Positions 48,873 to 58,213 of a stretch of 64,000 nucleotides of DNA are shown piece after piece. The notes beneath the pieces are model-generated. The model did not search any database. It was not told the DNA's origin and saw only the letters and a list, made by a program, of their open reading frames with translations. Origin of the DNA: Cellulomonas fulva (lineage in GTDB: Bacteria; Actinomycetota; Actinomycetes; Actinomycetales; Cellulomonadaceae). The stretch covers positions 2,728,001 to 2,792,000 of the forward strand of contig NZ_JAHBOH010000001.1 in NCBI RefSeq assembly GCF_018531375.1. The letters are read 5' to 3'. A program made the position numbers and the translations under genes. Within the stretch, counting starts at the first letter, position 1. Each line of letters opens with the position of its first letter.

Positions 48873-50410
48873 GGCAGCCTCCACGCGCGCCCGTCGCGCG
48901 CCATCATCTCGTCGGCGGAGGCCGGACCCCAGGTCCCGGCCCGGTACTGGTCGGGCTTCCCGTGGTTGGCCCAGTACTCGATGATCGGGTCGAGGATCTT
49001 CCAGGAGAGCTCGACCTCGGTGTTCTGCGGGAACAGCGGCGGGTCACCGAGCAGGACGTCCAGGATCAGGCGCTCGTAGGCCTCCGGGGACGCCTCGGTG
49101 AACGCGTGGCCGTAGCCGAAGTCCATGGTGACGTCGCGGACCTCCATCGCCGTCCCGGGGACCTTCGCGCCGAACCGCAGCGTGACGCCCTCGTCGGGCT
49201 GCACGCGGATGACCAGCGCGTTCTTGCCGAGCTCCTCGGTCGCCGTGGACTCGAACGGCAGGTGCGGCGCCTTCTTGAAGACGACCGCGATCTCCGTGAC
49301 GCGCTTGCCGAGCCGCTTGCCGGTGCGCAGGTAGAACGGCACGCCCGCCCAGCGGCGCGTGTCGATGTCCACCCGCACCGCGGCGAACGTCTCCGTCGTG
49401 GAGCTCGGGTTGAAGCCCTCCTCCTCGAGGAAGCCGACGACCTTCTGGCCGCCCTGCCAGCCCGCGGTGTACTGCCCGCGCGCCGTGTGCCGGCCGATGT
49501 CGCGGGGGAGGCGCACGGCCGACAGTGCCTTCTCCTTCTCGGCGCGCAGCGACGCGGCGTCGAAGGAGACGGGCTCCTCCATGGCGGTCAGCGCCAGGAG
49601 CTGGAGCAGGTGGTTCTGGATGACGTCGCGCGCCGCGCCGATCCCGTCGTAGTAGCCCGCGCGCCCGCCGATGCCGATGTCCTCGGCCATCGTGATCTGC
49701 ACGTGGTCGACGTAGTTCGCGTTCCAGATCGGCTCGAACATCTGGTTGGCGAACCGCAGCGCCAGCAGGTTCTGGACCGTCTCCTTGCCCAGGTAGTGGT
49801 CGATCCGGAAGATGTCGTCGGGCCGGAAGACGCTCGAGACGATGTCCTGCAGCTCGCGCGCGCTCGCCAGGTCGTGCCCGAACGGCTTCTCGATGACGAC
49901 GCGCCGCCACGTGCCGTCCTGGGGCCGGGACAACCCCGACCGGTCGAGCTGCTGGCACACGACCGGGAACGACGAGGGCGGCACCGACAGGTAGAACGCG
50001 TGGTTGCCACCGGTCCCGCGCGAGACGTCGAGCTCCTCGACGGTCGCGCGCAGGCGGTCGAACGCGTCGTCGTCGTCGAACGTGCCCTGGACGAAGCGGA
50101 TGCCCTCGGACAGCTGACGCCACGTCGCCTCGCGGAACGGGGTGCGCGCGTGCTCCTTCACCGAGTCGTGCACGATCTGGGCGAAGTCCTGCGTCTCCCA
50201 GTCGCGCCGAGCGAAGCCGGTGAGCGCGAAGCCGGGGGGCAGGAGGCCGCGGTTGGTCAGGTCGTACACCGCCGGCATGAGCTTCTTGCGGGCCAGGTCA
50301 CCCGTCACGCCGAAGATGACGAGCCCGCAGGGCCCGGCGATGCGCGGCAGCCGCCGGTCGCGCGGGTCCCGCAGCGGGTTCTGTCCCTCGGCGACCTTCG
50401 TCGGGCTCAT
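48869..50410 (-). CDS. zwf: Glucose-6-phosphate 1-dehydrogenase
   Basis: First step of the oxidative pentose phosphate pathway, producing NADPH, 513 residues. Motifs: [23 protein letters not shown] (cofactor binding), [18 protein letters not shown], active-site [21 protein letters not shown], and [35 protein letters not shown] overlaps the tal stop (ATGA). Located in the conserved actinobacterial operon with its partner OpcA. Confidence 0.97.
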   Translation of the reverse strand: MSPTKVAEGQNPLRDPRDRRLPRIAGPCGLVIFGVTGDLARKKLMPAVYDLTNRGLLPPGFALTGFARRDWETQDFAQIVHDSVKEHARTPFREATWRQLSEGIRFVQGTFDDDDAFDRLRATVEELDVSRGTGGNHAFYLSVPPSSFPVVCQQLDRSGLSRPQDGTWRRVVIEKPFGHDLASARELQDIVSSVFRPDDIFRIDHYLGKETVQNLLALRFANQMFEPIWNANYVDHVQITMAEDIGIGGRAGYYDGIGAARDVIQNHLLQLLALTAMEEPVSFDAASLRAEKEKALSAVRLPRDIGRHTARGQYTAGWQGGQKVVGFLEEEGFNPSSTTETFAAVRVDIDTRRWAGVPFYLRTGKRLGKRVTEIAVVFKKAPHLPFESTATEELGKNALVIRVQPDEGVTLRFGAKVPGTAMEVRDVTMDFGYGHAFTEASPEAYERLILDVLLGDPPLFPQNTEVELSWKILDPIIEYWANHGKPDQYRAGTWGPASADEMMARDGRAWRLP

Positions 50411-51537
50411 CGGTCACCCGCCGCACCGTCGGCGGCGCCGCGCAGGCCCTCGTCGACCTTGGCGAGCAGCTCGCCCCAGCTCTTCTCGAACTTCTCGACG
50501 CCCTCGGCCTCGAGGTGGGACGCGACGTCGTCGACGTCGATGCCGAGCGCGACCAGGCGGTCGAGCAGCGCGGCGGACTCGTCCTGCGTGCCCGTCACGG
50601 TGTCGTGGCCGTCGCCCCCGTGGTCGGCGACCGCGTCGAGCGTCTTCTCGGGCATCGTGTTGACGACACCGGCGACGACGAGCTCGTCGACGTAGAGCGT
50701 GTCGGGGTACGCCGGGTCCTTGACGCCCGTGGACGCCCACAGCGGTCGCTGGACGTGCGCGCCGGCCGCGGCCAGCGCCTGCCACCGCTCGCTCGCCACG
50801 ACCTCCTCGTACACCCCGTAGGCGAGGCGCGCGTTGGCGATCGCCGCGCGGCCGCGCAGGGCCGCTGCCTCGGGCGTGCCCAGCTCGTCGAGCCGCGGGT
50901 CGATCGCGGTGTCGACGCGCGACACGAAGAACGACGCCACCGAGCCGATGGGCGCCAGGTCGTGCCCGGCGTCCCGCGCGGCCTCGAGGCCGGCGACGAA
51001 GGCGTCGAGCACGCCGCGGTAGCGCTCGAGGGAGAAGATCAGCGTCACGTTGACGCTGATGCCCTCTGCCAGCACCGCGGTGATCGCGGGCAGTCCCTCG
51101 ACCGTCGCGGGGATCTTGATGAAGACGTTGGGTCGGCCGACCGTGGACCACAGCGCCTTCGCCGACTCGACGGTCGCCGCCGTGTCGTGGGCGAGGCGCG
51201 GGTCGACCTCGATGGACACCCGGCCGTCCACGCCGTCCGTGCGGTCGTACACCGGACGCAGCACGTCGGCGGCCTCGCGCACGTCGTCGGTCGTGATGGC
51301 GAACACCGCGGCGTCGACGTCCGCGCCCTGCGCCGCGAGCTCGCGCAGCTGCTCGTCGTACGCGTCGCCCGCCGCGATCGCCGTGGCGAAGATCGTCGGG
51401 TTCGTGGTCACGCCCACCACGCCGCGCTCGACGAGGTCGGCGAGGTTGCCGGTGCGCAGGCGCTCGCGCGACAGGTCGTCGAGCCAGACGGCCACTCCCG
51501 CGTCCGTGAGCCGTGCGAGAGGTCCGCTCGGTGCCAT
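50407..51537 (-). CDS. tal: Transaldolase
   Basis: Transfers dihydroxyacetone units in the non-oxidative pentose phosphate branch, 376 residues, the long actinobacterial type. Motifs: [41 protein letters not shown], Schiff-base Lys in [65 protein letters not shown] with a GGGAAGGAA ribosome site; an earlier in-frame start has no coding character. A hairpin lies between tkt and this gene. Confidence 0.96.
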   Translation of the reverse strand: MAPSGPLARLTDAGVAVWLDDLSRERLRTGNLADLVERGVVGVTTNPTIFATAIAAGDAYDEQLRELAAQGADVDAAVFAITTDDVREAADVLRPVYDRTDGVDGRVSIEVDPRLAHDTAATVESAKALWSTVGRPNVFIKIPATVEGLPAITAVLAEGISVNVTLIFSLERYRGVLDAFVAGLEAARDAGHDLAPIGSVASFFVSRVDTAIDPRLDELGTPEAAALRGRAAIANARLAYGVYEEVVASERWQALAAAGAHVQRPLWASTGVKDPAYPDTLYVDELVVAGVVNTMPEKTLDAVADHGGDGHDTVTGTQDESAALLDRLVALGIDVDDVASHLEAEGVEKFEKSWGELLAKVDEGLRGAADGAAGDR

Positions 51538-51630
51538 GGTCGTTCCTTCCCTCGATGGTGCTGTCGCCGTCGTGCCTGCCGTCCGGCCCGGGGGCGCGCT
51601 GACCACGCCGTCCCGGCTCAATCCTGACGC

Positions 51631-51660
51631 GGTGGGCCCGGGTTGTCTCCCGGGCCCACC
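51631..51660 (-). terminator. Hairpin between tkt and tal
   Basis: A 12-bp perfect stem with a 6-nt loop (51631-51642 with 51649-51660), 28 nt after the tkt stop and 94 nt before the tal start. It may lower expression of tal-zwf-opcA-pgl relative to tkt. Confidence 0.7.
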
Positions 51661-51688
51661 GTGGCGTCAGCCGTGCTGGTGCGGTGCG

Positions 51689-53857
51689 TCAGCCCTGCTG
51701 GTCGCCCGTGCCGGTCGCCGTCGGGGCCGCGGCCGCGGCGCTCGGGGCGGCCGACGCGTTCGCGGCGGCGAGGGACTCGCGCGCAGCGGCGACCACGGCG
51801 TCGGCCGTGATCCCGAACTCGCGGTAGAGCGTCTCGTAGTCCGCCGAGGCGCCGAAGTGCTCGAGCGACACCGTGCGACCGGCGTCGCCGACGATCTTGT
51901 GCCACGAGAGCGCGATGCCGGCCTCGACCGAGACCCGCGCGCGCACGCCGGACGGCAGCACCGACTCGCGGTACTCCGCGTCCTGCTCGGCGAACCACTC
52001 GAGGCACGGCGCCGAGACGACGCGCGTCGGCACGCCCGCGGCCTCGAGCGTCTCTCGCGCCTGGACCGCGAGCTGCACCTCGGAGCCCGTGCCGATCAGC
52101 ACGACCTCGGGGTCGCCGTTGCTGGCGTCGACGAGCACGTAGGCGCCCTTGGCGACGCCCTCGGCGCCCGCGAACCCGTCCTCGCCGCGCGGGAACGTCG
52201 GGACGTTCTGCCGCGTGAGGATCAGGCCGACCGGTCCGTCGCGGTGCTCGAGCGTGGCCTTCCACGCCTGCGCGGTCTCGTTCGCGTCGGCCGGACGGAC
52301 CACGGACAGGCCGGGGATCGCCCGCAGCGCGGTCAGGTGCTCGACCGGCTGGTGGGTGGGTCCGTCCTCGCCGAGGCCGATGGAGTCGTGCGTCCAGACG
52401 TAGATCGTCGGCGCTCCCATGAGCGAGGCGAGCCGGACCGAGCCGCGCATGTAGTCGGCGAACTGCAGGAACGTGCCGCCGTACGCACGGGTCAGACCGT
52501 GCAGCGTGATCCCGGACAGGATCGCGCCCATGCCGTGCTCGCGGATGCCGAAGTGCAGCGTGCGGCCGCCCTCGTCGCCCGCGAACTCGTGCGTCGAGCG
52601 CTTGGCCGGGATGAAGGACGGCTGGCCCTTCATCGTCGTGTTGTTCGACCCCGCGAGGTCGGCCGAGCCGCCCCACAGCTCGGGGAGCTCGTCGGCGATC
52701 GCCGAGAGCACCTCGCCCGACGCGGCGCGCGTGGCGACGGCCTTGCCGGCGGGGAACACCGGCAGCGCGTCCTCCCAGCCGGCCGGGAGCTCGTGCGCGA
52801 CGAGCCGGTCGAGCAGCTCCTTGCGCTCCGGGTTCGCGGCGGCCCAGGCGTCGAACGACTCCTGCCAGGCGGCGCGCGCGGTCGCGGCGCGGTCGGCGAG
52901 CGAGCGCGTGTGCGCGAGCACCTCCGGGGCGACCTCGAACGTCTGGTCGGGGTCGAAGCCGAGCAGCTCCTTGAGGCCGCGGATCGAGTCGGTGCCGAGC
53001 TTCGAGCCGTGCGACGAGTGGTCGTCGGTCTTGCCCGGGGTCGGCCACGCGATCAGCGTGCGGATCCCGATGAACGACGGCTTGTCGGTCACGGCCTTGG
53101 CCGCCTCGATCGCCGCCGCCAGGGCGTCGACGTCCTCGCGGTACTCGCCGCCCGCGGTCCAGTCGACGAACTGGACGTGCCAGCCGTACGCCTCGTAGCG
53201 CGCGAGCACGTCCTCGGTGAACGCGATCTCGGTGTCGCCCTCGATCGAGATGTGGTTGTCGTCCCACAGCACGACGAGGTTGCCGAGCTCCTGCGTGCCC
53301 GCGATGGACGACGCCTCGCTCGTCACGCCCTCCTGGAGGTCGCCGTCGGAGGCGATGACGTACGTGTAGTGGTCGAACGGGCTCGTGCCCGGCGCCGCGT
53401 CGGGGTCGAGCAGCGCGCGCTCGCGACGCTGCGCCATCGCGAACCCGACGGCCGAGGCGAGGCCCTGGCCGAGCGGTCCGGTGGTGATCTCCACGCCGGC
53501 CGTGTGCTTGTACTCGGGGTGGCCCGGGGTCTTGGAGCCCCAGGTCCGCAGCGCCTGCAGGTCCTCGATCTCGAGCCCGAAGCCGCCGAGGTAGAGCTGG
53601 ATGTACTGCGTCAGGCACGAGTGCCCGGCCGAGAGGACGAACCGGTCGCGGCCGAGCCAGTGCGGGTCCGTCGGGTCGTGCCGCAGCACGTTCTGGTAGA
53701 GCAGGTACGCAGCGGGGGCGAGGCTGATCGCCGTCCCCGGGTGACCGTTGCCGACCTTCTCGACGGCGTCCGCCGCGAGCACGCGGACGGTGTCGACCGC
53801 CTGCAGGTCGAGATCGGACCAGCCGACCGTCTGCGCCAGGGGAGCCTTCGCGTTCAC
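51689..53857 (-). CDS. tkt: Transketolase
   Basis: Thiamine-diphosphate enzyme moving two-carbon units, 722 residues. Motifs: DAVEKVGNGHPGTAISLAP, RFVLSAGHSCLTQYIQLYLGG, TTGPLGQGLASAVGFAMAQR, the ThDP motif SDGDLQEGVTSEASSIAGTQELGNLVVLWDDN, and the pyrimidine-domain HFGIREHGMGAILSGITLHG and WTHDSIGLGEDGPTHQPVEH. The last 25 residues form an Ala/Thr/Pro tail not needed for the fold. GTG start with GAGG just upstream. Its promoter core lies about 150 nt upstream, in the divergent region with ctaB. Confidence 0.97.
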   Translation of the reverse strand: MNAKAPLAQTVGWSDLDLQAVDTVRVLAADAVEKVGNGHPGTAISLAPAAYLLYQNVLRHDPTDPHWLGRDRFVLSAGHSCLTQYIQLYLGGFGLEIEDLQALRTWGSKTPGHPEYKHTAGVEITTGPLGQGLASAVGFAMAQRRERALLDPDAAPGTSPFDHYTYVIASDGDLQEGVTSEASSIAGTQELGNLVVLWDDNHISIEGDTEIAFTEDVLARYEAYGWHVQFVDWTAGGEYREDVDALAAAIEAAKAVTDKPSFIGIRTLIAWPTPGKTDDHSSHGSKLGTDSIRGLKELLGFDPDQTFEVAPEVLAHTRSLADRAATARAAWQESFDAWAAANPERKELLDRLVAHELPAGWEDALPVFPAGKAVATRAASGEVLSAIADELPELWGGSADLAGSNNTTMKGQPSFIPAKRSTHEFAGDEGGRTLHFGIREHGMGAILSGITLHGLTRAYGGTFLQFADYMRGSVRLASLMGAPTIYVWTHDSIGLGEDGPTHQPVEHLTALRAIPGLSVVRPADANETAQAWKATLEHRDGPVGLILTRQNVPTFPRGEDGFAGAEGVAKGAYVLVDASNGDPEVVLIGTGSEVQLAVQARETLEAAGVPTRVVSAPCLEWFAEQDAEYRESVLPSGVRARVSVEAGIALSWHKIVGDAGRTVSLEHFGASADYETLYREFGITADAVVAAARESLAAANASAAPSAAAAAPTATGTGDQQG

Positions 53858-54012
53858 CGCACCTCATTCCCACCCGGTGGCAGCCGGGTGACGTGTCCGA
53901 CCTGAAAGGACGTGCCCGACAGGCACGTCGTCACCGTCCGGGTGGCGCCGCGGGGGTGGCCGGCTCACGGGGAGCGCGGCGCGCGAGGCGTTCGACGACG
54001 GACGGTTCCGTT

Positions 54013-54022
54013 CGAGCCTATA
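54013..54022 (-). promoter_or_regulatory. Promoter core of tkt (TATAGGCTCG)
   Basis: Read on the minus strand, the same ten bases as the gap promoter core. It implies a tkt leader of about 150 nt. Confidence 0.55.
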
Positions 54023-54099
54023 GCCGACGAGGGCGCTGGTCGTCCGGATGACCAGCCACCGGCCAACCTCACCGGCCCGGGCTCGCCGGCCGTGAGCCG

Positions 54100-54121
54100 C
54101 GTGTGACGTCGCCGTCACACG
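54100..54121. promoter_or_regulatory. Perfect palindrome in the tkt/ctaB region
   Basis: Nine-base arms CGTGTGACG and CGTCACACG around TCGC. It contains TGTGA and TCACA half-sites, but 8 bp apart instead of the 6 bp of classical CRP/GlxR sites. It lies about 80 nt upstream of the tkt core and about 90 nt upstream of the ctaB -10, fitting an operator for either gene. Confidence 0.5.
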
Positions 54122-54213
54122 TGCGGCCGACGTCGACCGCGACGGCTGCCGCGAGCGACCGAACTCACAGGCGACGCCCGCGCGGGTGAGGGGCTTTGGT
54201 CCCGGGGACGTCG

Positions 54214-54219
54214 TAGCAT
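54214..54219 (+). promoter_or_regulatory. -10 element of ctaB
   Basis: TAGCAT, giving a leader of about 55 nt before the ctaB GTG. A TTTGGT sequence upstream is too close to be a normal -35. Confidence 0.35.
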
Positions 54220-54282
54220 GGCTGGCGAACGCCCCGCTGCCCTCGTCCTCGAGGACGCTCCCGACGAACGGACCTGCCCCGC

Positions 54283-55278
54283 GTGCGCCCCACGACCTCG
54301 TTGCCCGTCGCTGACGCCGGAGCGTCCGCCTCGCCGCACCAGGGTGCCCCCGCGAGGCCGGCCGGTGCCGCGGAACGGGCCGGCGCCTGGGCTCGGGTCC
54401 GCGGGGTCGTCGCACCGTACGTAGTCCTGACGAAGCCGCGCGTGATCGAGCTGCTCCTGGTCACGACGATCCCGACGATGCTGCTCGCCGAGGGCGGCTG
54501 GCCCAGCCTCGGGCTGGTGCTGGCGACGCTCGTCGGAGGCGCGCTCGCCGCGGGGTCCGCGAACGTCCTCAACTGCTACATCGACCGCGACATCGACCAG
54601 GTGATGAACCGGACGCGGCGCCGGCCGACGGCCACGGGGGAGATCAGCCCGCGGGCCGCGCTGACCTTCGGCCTCGTCCTCGGCGCCGTCAGCCTGACCT
54701 GGCTGTGGCTCGTGGTGAACCCCGTGTCCTCGCTGCTGACGGCCGGGGCGATCCTCATCTACGTCGTCGGCTACACGATGATCCTCAAGCGCCGCACGCC
54801 GCAGAACATCGTGTGGGGCGGCGCGGCAGGCTGCATGCCCGTGCTGATCGGGTGGTCGGCGGTCACCGGGAGCGTCGGCTGGCCGGCCGTCCTCCTGTTC
54901 GGCGTGATCTTCTTCTGGACGCCGCCGCACTACTGGCCGCTGTCGATGAAGTTCCGCAACGACTACGCCGCGGCGGGCGTGCCCATGCTGCCCGTGGTCG
55001 CCAAGGACACCAAGGTCGCGCGGGAGATGATCGGCTACACGCTCGCGATGATCGCGTGCTCGCTGCTGCTGGTCCCCGCCGCCGGCATGACGTGGGTGTA
55101 CGCGGTGGTGGCGACGGCCCTCGGCGCCTGGTTCCTGTGGGCCTGCATCACGCTGCTGCGCCGCGCCGAGGACCCGGCCCGCGGCAAGCTGCGGGCGATG
55201 AGCGTCTTCCACGCCTCGATCACCTACCTGACGCTGCTGTCCGTCGCGATCTCCGTCGACGTCTTCCTGCCCTTCTGA
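54283..55278 (+). CDS. ctaB: Protoheme IX farnesyltransferase (heme O synthase)
   Basis: Membrane prenyltransferase that farnesylates heme b to heme O for cytochrome oxidase, 331 residues with about 9 helices. Signature: [31 protein letters not shown] (DxxxD prenyl-diphosphate motif) and [35 protein letters not shown]. The first ~40 residues are polar and Ala/Pro-rich. The GTG start has no clear Shine-Dalgarno; internal starts would cut into the first helix only after residue 45. Divergence from tkt is conserved in actinobacteria. Confidence 0.94.
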   Translation: MRPTTSLPVADAGASASPHQGAPARPAGAAERAGAWARVRGVVAPYVVLTKPRVIELLLVTTIPTMLLAEGGWPSLGLVLATLVGGALAAGSANVLNCYIDRDIDQVMNRTRRRPTATGEISPRAALTFGLVLGAVSLTWLWLVVNPVSSLLTAGAILIYVVGYTMILKRRTPQNIVWGGAAGCMPVLIGWSAVTGSVGWPAVLLFGVIFFWTPPHYWPLSMKFRNDYAAAGVPMLPVVAKDTKVAREMIGYTLAMIACSLLLVPAAGMTWVYAVVATALGAWFLWACITLLRRAEDPARGKLRAMSVFHASITYLTLLSVAISVDVFLPF

Positions 55279-55300
55279 CGCGACGCCGGGAGCGCGGCAC

Positions 55301-56350
55301 GTGACGGCGGCACCGCACCGCGGAACCAGCGAGGTCGGGGTCGAGGTCGAGGTCGAGGTCGACGAGCCTGCGGGGGCGCAGCAGGGCACGGGCGCCCCGC
55401 CGGTCCAGGAGCACGAGCCGTCGCCGCTCGCCCGCGCGCTGGAGGCGTACCTCGCGCACCTGACCGTCGAGCGCGGCCTGTCGGTGAACACGCTCGCGGC
55501 CTACCGGCGGGACCTCGGTCGCTACGTCGCGTTCCTCGACGCCCGGGGCCGCGCCGCGCCCGGCGACGTCGCGGAGGCGGACGTCGAGGACTACCTGCTC
55601 GCCGTCCGCACGGGTGCCGACGGGCGCAGCCCGCTGTCGCCGGCGTCGGCGGCGCGCGCGGTGGTCGCGGTCCGCGGCTGGCACCGGTTCTGGGTGCGCG
55701 ACGGGGTGACGGACGACGACGCCGCGCGCGCGGTCCGGCCGCCCGCGCAGCCCCGCCGGCTCCCCAAGGCCATCCCCGTCGAGCAGGTCGAGCAGCTCCT
55801 CGACGCGGCCGGCCTCGGCGAGGGCCCGGTGCCCCTGCGCGACCGCGCGCTCCTCGAGCTCCTCTACGCCACCGGGGCGCGCATCTCCGAGGCCGTCGGC
55901 CTGGACGTGGACGACCTGGACGCGAGCCCGGGGCGCGCGTCGGTGCGGCTGCGCGGCAAGGGCGGCAAGGAGCGGGTGGTCCCGCTCGGGTCCTTCGCGC
56001 TGGACGCCGTCGAGGCCTACCTCGTGCGGGGACGGCCCGCGCTCGCGGCGGGCGGCCGGGGCACGCCGGCGCTCTTCCTCAACACGCGCGGTGCCCGGCT
56101 CTCCCGGCAGAGCGCGTGGGCGGCGCTGCGCACGGCCGCCGGGCGGGCGGGCCTGGGGGACGCGGCCCACCTGTCGCCGCACACCCTGCGGCACTCCTTC
56201 GCGACGCACCTGCTCGCGGGCGGGGCGGACGTGCGCGTGGTGCAGGAGCTGCTGGGGCACGCGTCCGTCACGACGACGCAGGTGTACACGCTGGTCACCG
56301 TCGACTCGCTGCGCGAGGTCTACCAGCTCAGCCACCCCCGCGCCCGCTGA
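55301..56350 (+). CDS. xerD: Tyrosine recombinase XerD
   Basis: Resolves chromosome dimers at dif with a partner recombinase, 349 residues. Core-binding domain: [33 protein letters not shown]. Catalytic domain: Arg in [20 protein letters not shown], Lys in [12 protein letters not shown], HxxR in [15 protein letters not shown], His in [14 protein letters not shown] and nucleophile Tyr in QVYT. The N-terminus has about 45 extra residues encoded partly by a GAGGTC hexamer repeat (VEVEVE). GTG start with GGGAG 8 nt upstream. The context (parA-like, scpAB) supports a housekeeping role over a mobile-element integrase. Confidence 0.94.
   Translation: MTAAPHRGTSEVGVEVEVEVDEPAGAQQGTGAPPVQEHEPSPLARALEAYLAHLTVERGLSVNTLAAYRRDLGRYVAFLDARGRAAPGDVAEADVEDYLLAVRTGADGRSPLSPASAARAVVAVRGWHRFWVRDGVTDDDAARAVRPPAQPRRLPKAIPVEQVEQLLDAAGLGEGPVPLRDRALLELLYATGARISEAVGLDVDDLDASPGRASVRLRGKGGKERVVPLGSFALDAVEAYLVRGRPALAAGGRGTPALFLNTRGARLSRQSAWAALRTAAGRAGLGDAAHLSPHTLRHSFATHLLAGGADVRVVQELLGHASVTTTQVYTLVTVDSLREVYQLSHPRAR
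55331..55360 (+). repeat. 6-bp tandem repeat (GAGGTC type, 5 units) in xerD
   Basis: Five consecutive hexamers (one variant GGGGTC) encode the [10 protein letters not shown] stretch of the XerD N-terminal extension. Confidence 0.85.
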
Positions 56351-56411
56351 CGGGCGGCGAGCCGGCCGGAGTCGCTCGCGCGCCCGCACGCGTCGGGAGC
56401 CGGCGCTCCGG

Positions 56412-56417
56412 TAGGTT
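56412..56417 (+). promoter_or_regulatory. -10 element of the parA-like gene (leaderless layout)
   Basis: TAGGTT ends 7 nt before the GTG at 56425, the same hexamer and spacing as polA. Confidence 0.45.
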
Positions 56418-56424
56418 GTGCGAC

Positions 56425-57288
56425 GTGGTGAGCAGCGAGACGACGCAGGCCCTGGACGCCGTGGGGCGCCCGCTCCCGGACTTCCCCGAGCCGGCCGCGC
56501 TCGCCTCGCACGGGCCCGCCCGGGTCATCGCGATGTGCAACCAGAAGGGTGGCGTCGGCAAGACGACGACCACGATCAACCTGGCCGCCGCGCTCGCGGA
56601 GTACGGGCGCAAGGTCCTCATCGTCGACTTCGACCCGCAGGGCGCCGCGTCGGTCGGCCTGGGCGTCAGCCCGCACGAGCTCGAACTGACCGTCTACAAC
56701 CTGCTGATGGAGCGCAACGCGCAGATCGCGGACGTCGTGCGCCCGACGGCGACCCCCGGCCTGGACCTGCTGCCCGCCAACATCGACCTGTCCGCCGCGG
56801 AGGTGCAGCTCGTCGGCGAGGTCGCGCGCGAGTCGGTGCTCTCCCGCGTGCTGCGCCCGGTGCTCGACGACTACGACGTCGTCCTCATCGACTGCCAGCC
56901 GTCGCTCGGCCTGCTCACGGTGAACGCCCTGACCGCGGCGCACGGCGTGCTCATCCCGCTGGAGTGCGAGTTCTTCGCGCTGCGCGGGGTCGCCCTGCTC
57001 ATCGAGACGATCGAGAAGGTCCGCGACCGGCTCAACCCGCGCCTGCAGGTCGACGGGATCCTGGCCACGATGTACGACTCGCGCACGCTGCACGCGCGCG
57101 AGGTCGTCGCGCGCGTGAGCGAGGCGTTCGGCGACGTGCTGCTGCACACCGTGATCGGACGGACGGTGAAGTTCCCCGACGCGACGGTGGCCGCCGAGCC
57201 GATCACCACGTACGCGCCCTCCCACGCCGGCGCGGTGGCGTACCGCCAGCTCGCGCGCGAGCTCGTCGCCCGTGGCGACGCCGCCTGA
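56425..57288 (+). CDS. ParA/Soj-family ATPase next to scpAB
   Basis: Deviant Walker A ATPase of 287 residues: AMCNQKGGVGKTTTTINLAAALAEYG, IVDFDPQGAASVGLGV, VVLIDCQPSLGLLTVNALTAAHGVLIPLECEFFALRGVALL. No parB gene follows; in many actinobacteria this paralogue heads the xerD-parA-scpA-scpB cluster and is distinct from the parAB locus at oriC. A role in chromosome organisation alongside the SMC-ScpAB complex is inference. Of two adjacent GTG codons the first is placed 7 nt after a -10 hexamer. scpA overlaps by 17 nt. Confidence 0.92.
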   Translation: MVSSETTQALDAVGRPLPDFPEPAALASHGPARVIAMCNQKGGVGKTTTTINLAAALAEYGRKVLIVDFDPQGAASVGLGVSPHELELTVYNLLMERNAQIADVVRPTATPGLDLLPANIDLSAAEVQLVGEVARESVLSRVLRPVLDDYDVVLIDCQPSLGLLTVNALTAAHGVLIPLECEFFALRGVALLIETIEKVRDRLNPRLQVDGILATMYDSRTLHAREVVARVSEAFGDVLLHTVIGRTVKFPDATVAAEPITTYAPSHAGAVAYRQLARELVARGDAA

Positions 57289-58213
57289 GGTCGCGCCGCC
57301 CGGCGACGCGACCACGGCACCCGGTCCCGCAGGGAGCGCGGGCTTCGAGGTCCACCTCGACAACTTCTCGGGGCCGTTCGACCTGCTGCTGGGCCTGATC
57401 GCCAAGCACAAGCTCGACATCACGGAGGTCGCGCTCGCGCGCGTCACCGACGAGTTCATCGGCTACATCCGGGCCGCCGAGGCGGCGTGGGACCTCAACC
57501 GCGCGTCCGAGTTCCTCGTCGTCGCGGCGACCCTGCTGGACCTCAAGGCGGCGCGCCTGCTGCCCTCGGCCGACGTCGAGGACGACGAGGACCTCGAGCT
57601 GCTCGAGGCGCGCGACCTGCTGTTCGCGCGGCTGCTGCAATACCGCGCGTACAAGCAGGTCGCCGGCGACCTGGCGCACCGGTGGGCCACCGAGGGGCGA
57701 CGCTTCCCGCGCACGGTGACGCTCGAGCCGCAGCTCGCCGCGCTGCTGCCGGAGCTTGTCTGGCAGATCGGACCCGACCAGCTCGCGGCACTCGCCGCCA
57801 AGGCGCTGGCACCCCGGGCCCCCGCTCCCGGCGTGGACATCAGCCACCTGCACGCGCCGCCCGTGTCGGTGCGCGAGCAGGCCGCCGTGCTCGTCGACCG
57901 CCTGCGGCACCACGGCGCGGTCTCGTTCCGATCGCTCGTCGCCGACGCGGGCTCGACGATCGTCGTGGTCGCGCGGTTCCTCGCGGTCCTCGAGCTGTTC
58001 CGCGAGGGCGCCGTCGGCTTCGACCAGGTGACGCCGCTCGGCGAGCTGACCGTGCGGTGGACCGGTGCGGCCGAGGGCGACGTCGAGGTCTCCGACGACT
58101 TCGACCAGGCCGACGGCGGGGCGCCCGCCGCCGCGCCGGCAGGCGCGCCGGCCGGTGCCCACCGTCCCGACCACTCCGACCGCCCCGACCACCCCGAGGA
58201 GGCGGACCGATGA
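57272..58213 (+). CDS. scpA: Segregation and condensation protein A
   Basis: Kleisin subunit that bridges SMC heads in the bacterial condensin, 313 residues. N-terminal SMC-binding part FEVHLDNFSGPFDLLLGLIAKHKLDITEVALARVTDEFIGYIR, helical middle ASEFLVVAATLLDLKAARLLP, and winged-helix C-terminus (VSFRSLVADAGSTIVVVARFLAVLELFREGAVGFDQ). The end is a disordered Ala/Pro and HRPDHSDRPDHPEE tail. GTG start overlaps the parA-like gene; scpB overlaps its stop (ATGA). Confidence 0.94.
   Translation: MATPPEVAPPGDATTAPGPAGSAGFEVHLDNFSGPFDLLLGLIAKHKLDITEVALARVTDEFIGYIRAAEAAWDLNRASEFLVVAATLLDLKAARLLPSADVEDDEDLELLEARDLLFARLLQYRAYKQVAGDLAHRWATEGRRFPRTVTLEPQLAALLPELVWQIGPDQLAALAAKALAPRAPAPGVDISHLHAPPVSVREQAAVLVDRLRHHGAVSFRSLVADAGSTIVVVARFLAVLELFREGAVGFDQVTPLGELTVRWTGAAEGDVEVSDDFDQADGGAPAAAPAGAPAGAHRPDHSDRPDHPEEADR

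Larger units (their letters stand above)
53858..54282. other. Divergent regulatory region tkt / ctaB
   Basis: 425 nt without a supported gene. From the tkt side it holds two small leader hairpins (53871-53890 with 7-bp arms, next to the tkt ribosome site; 53909-53929 with 8-bp arms), the tkt promoter core (54013-54022), a perfect palindrome (54100-54121), and the ctaB -10 candidate (54214-54219). A 68-codon frame from 54218 is judged non-coding. Confidence 0.7.

Noticed and set aside
48873..48884. opcA start at the GTG at 48884
   Set aside because: GTG at 48872 has GGAGG 5 nt upstream and overlaps the zwf stop as coupled genes do here.
54218..54424. 68-codon frame overlapping the ctaB start
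   Set aside because: No ribosome site, its ATG lies inside the putative -10 element, and the sequence is Pro/Arg-rich without homology I recognise.
55301..56350. Tyrosine recombinase as evidence of a mobile element
   Set aside because: Motifs, length and the parA-scpAB neighbourhood fit the housekeeping XerD.
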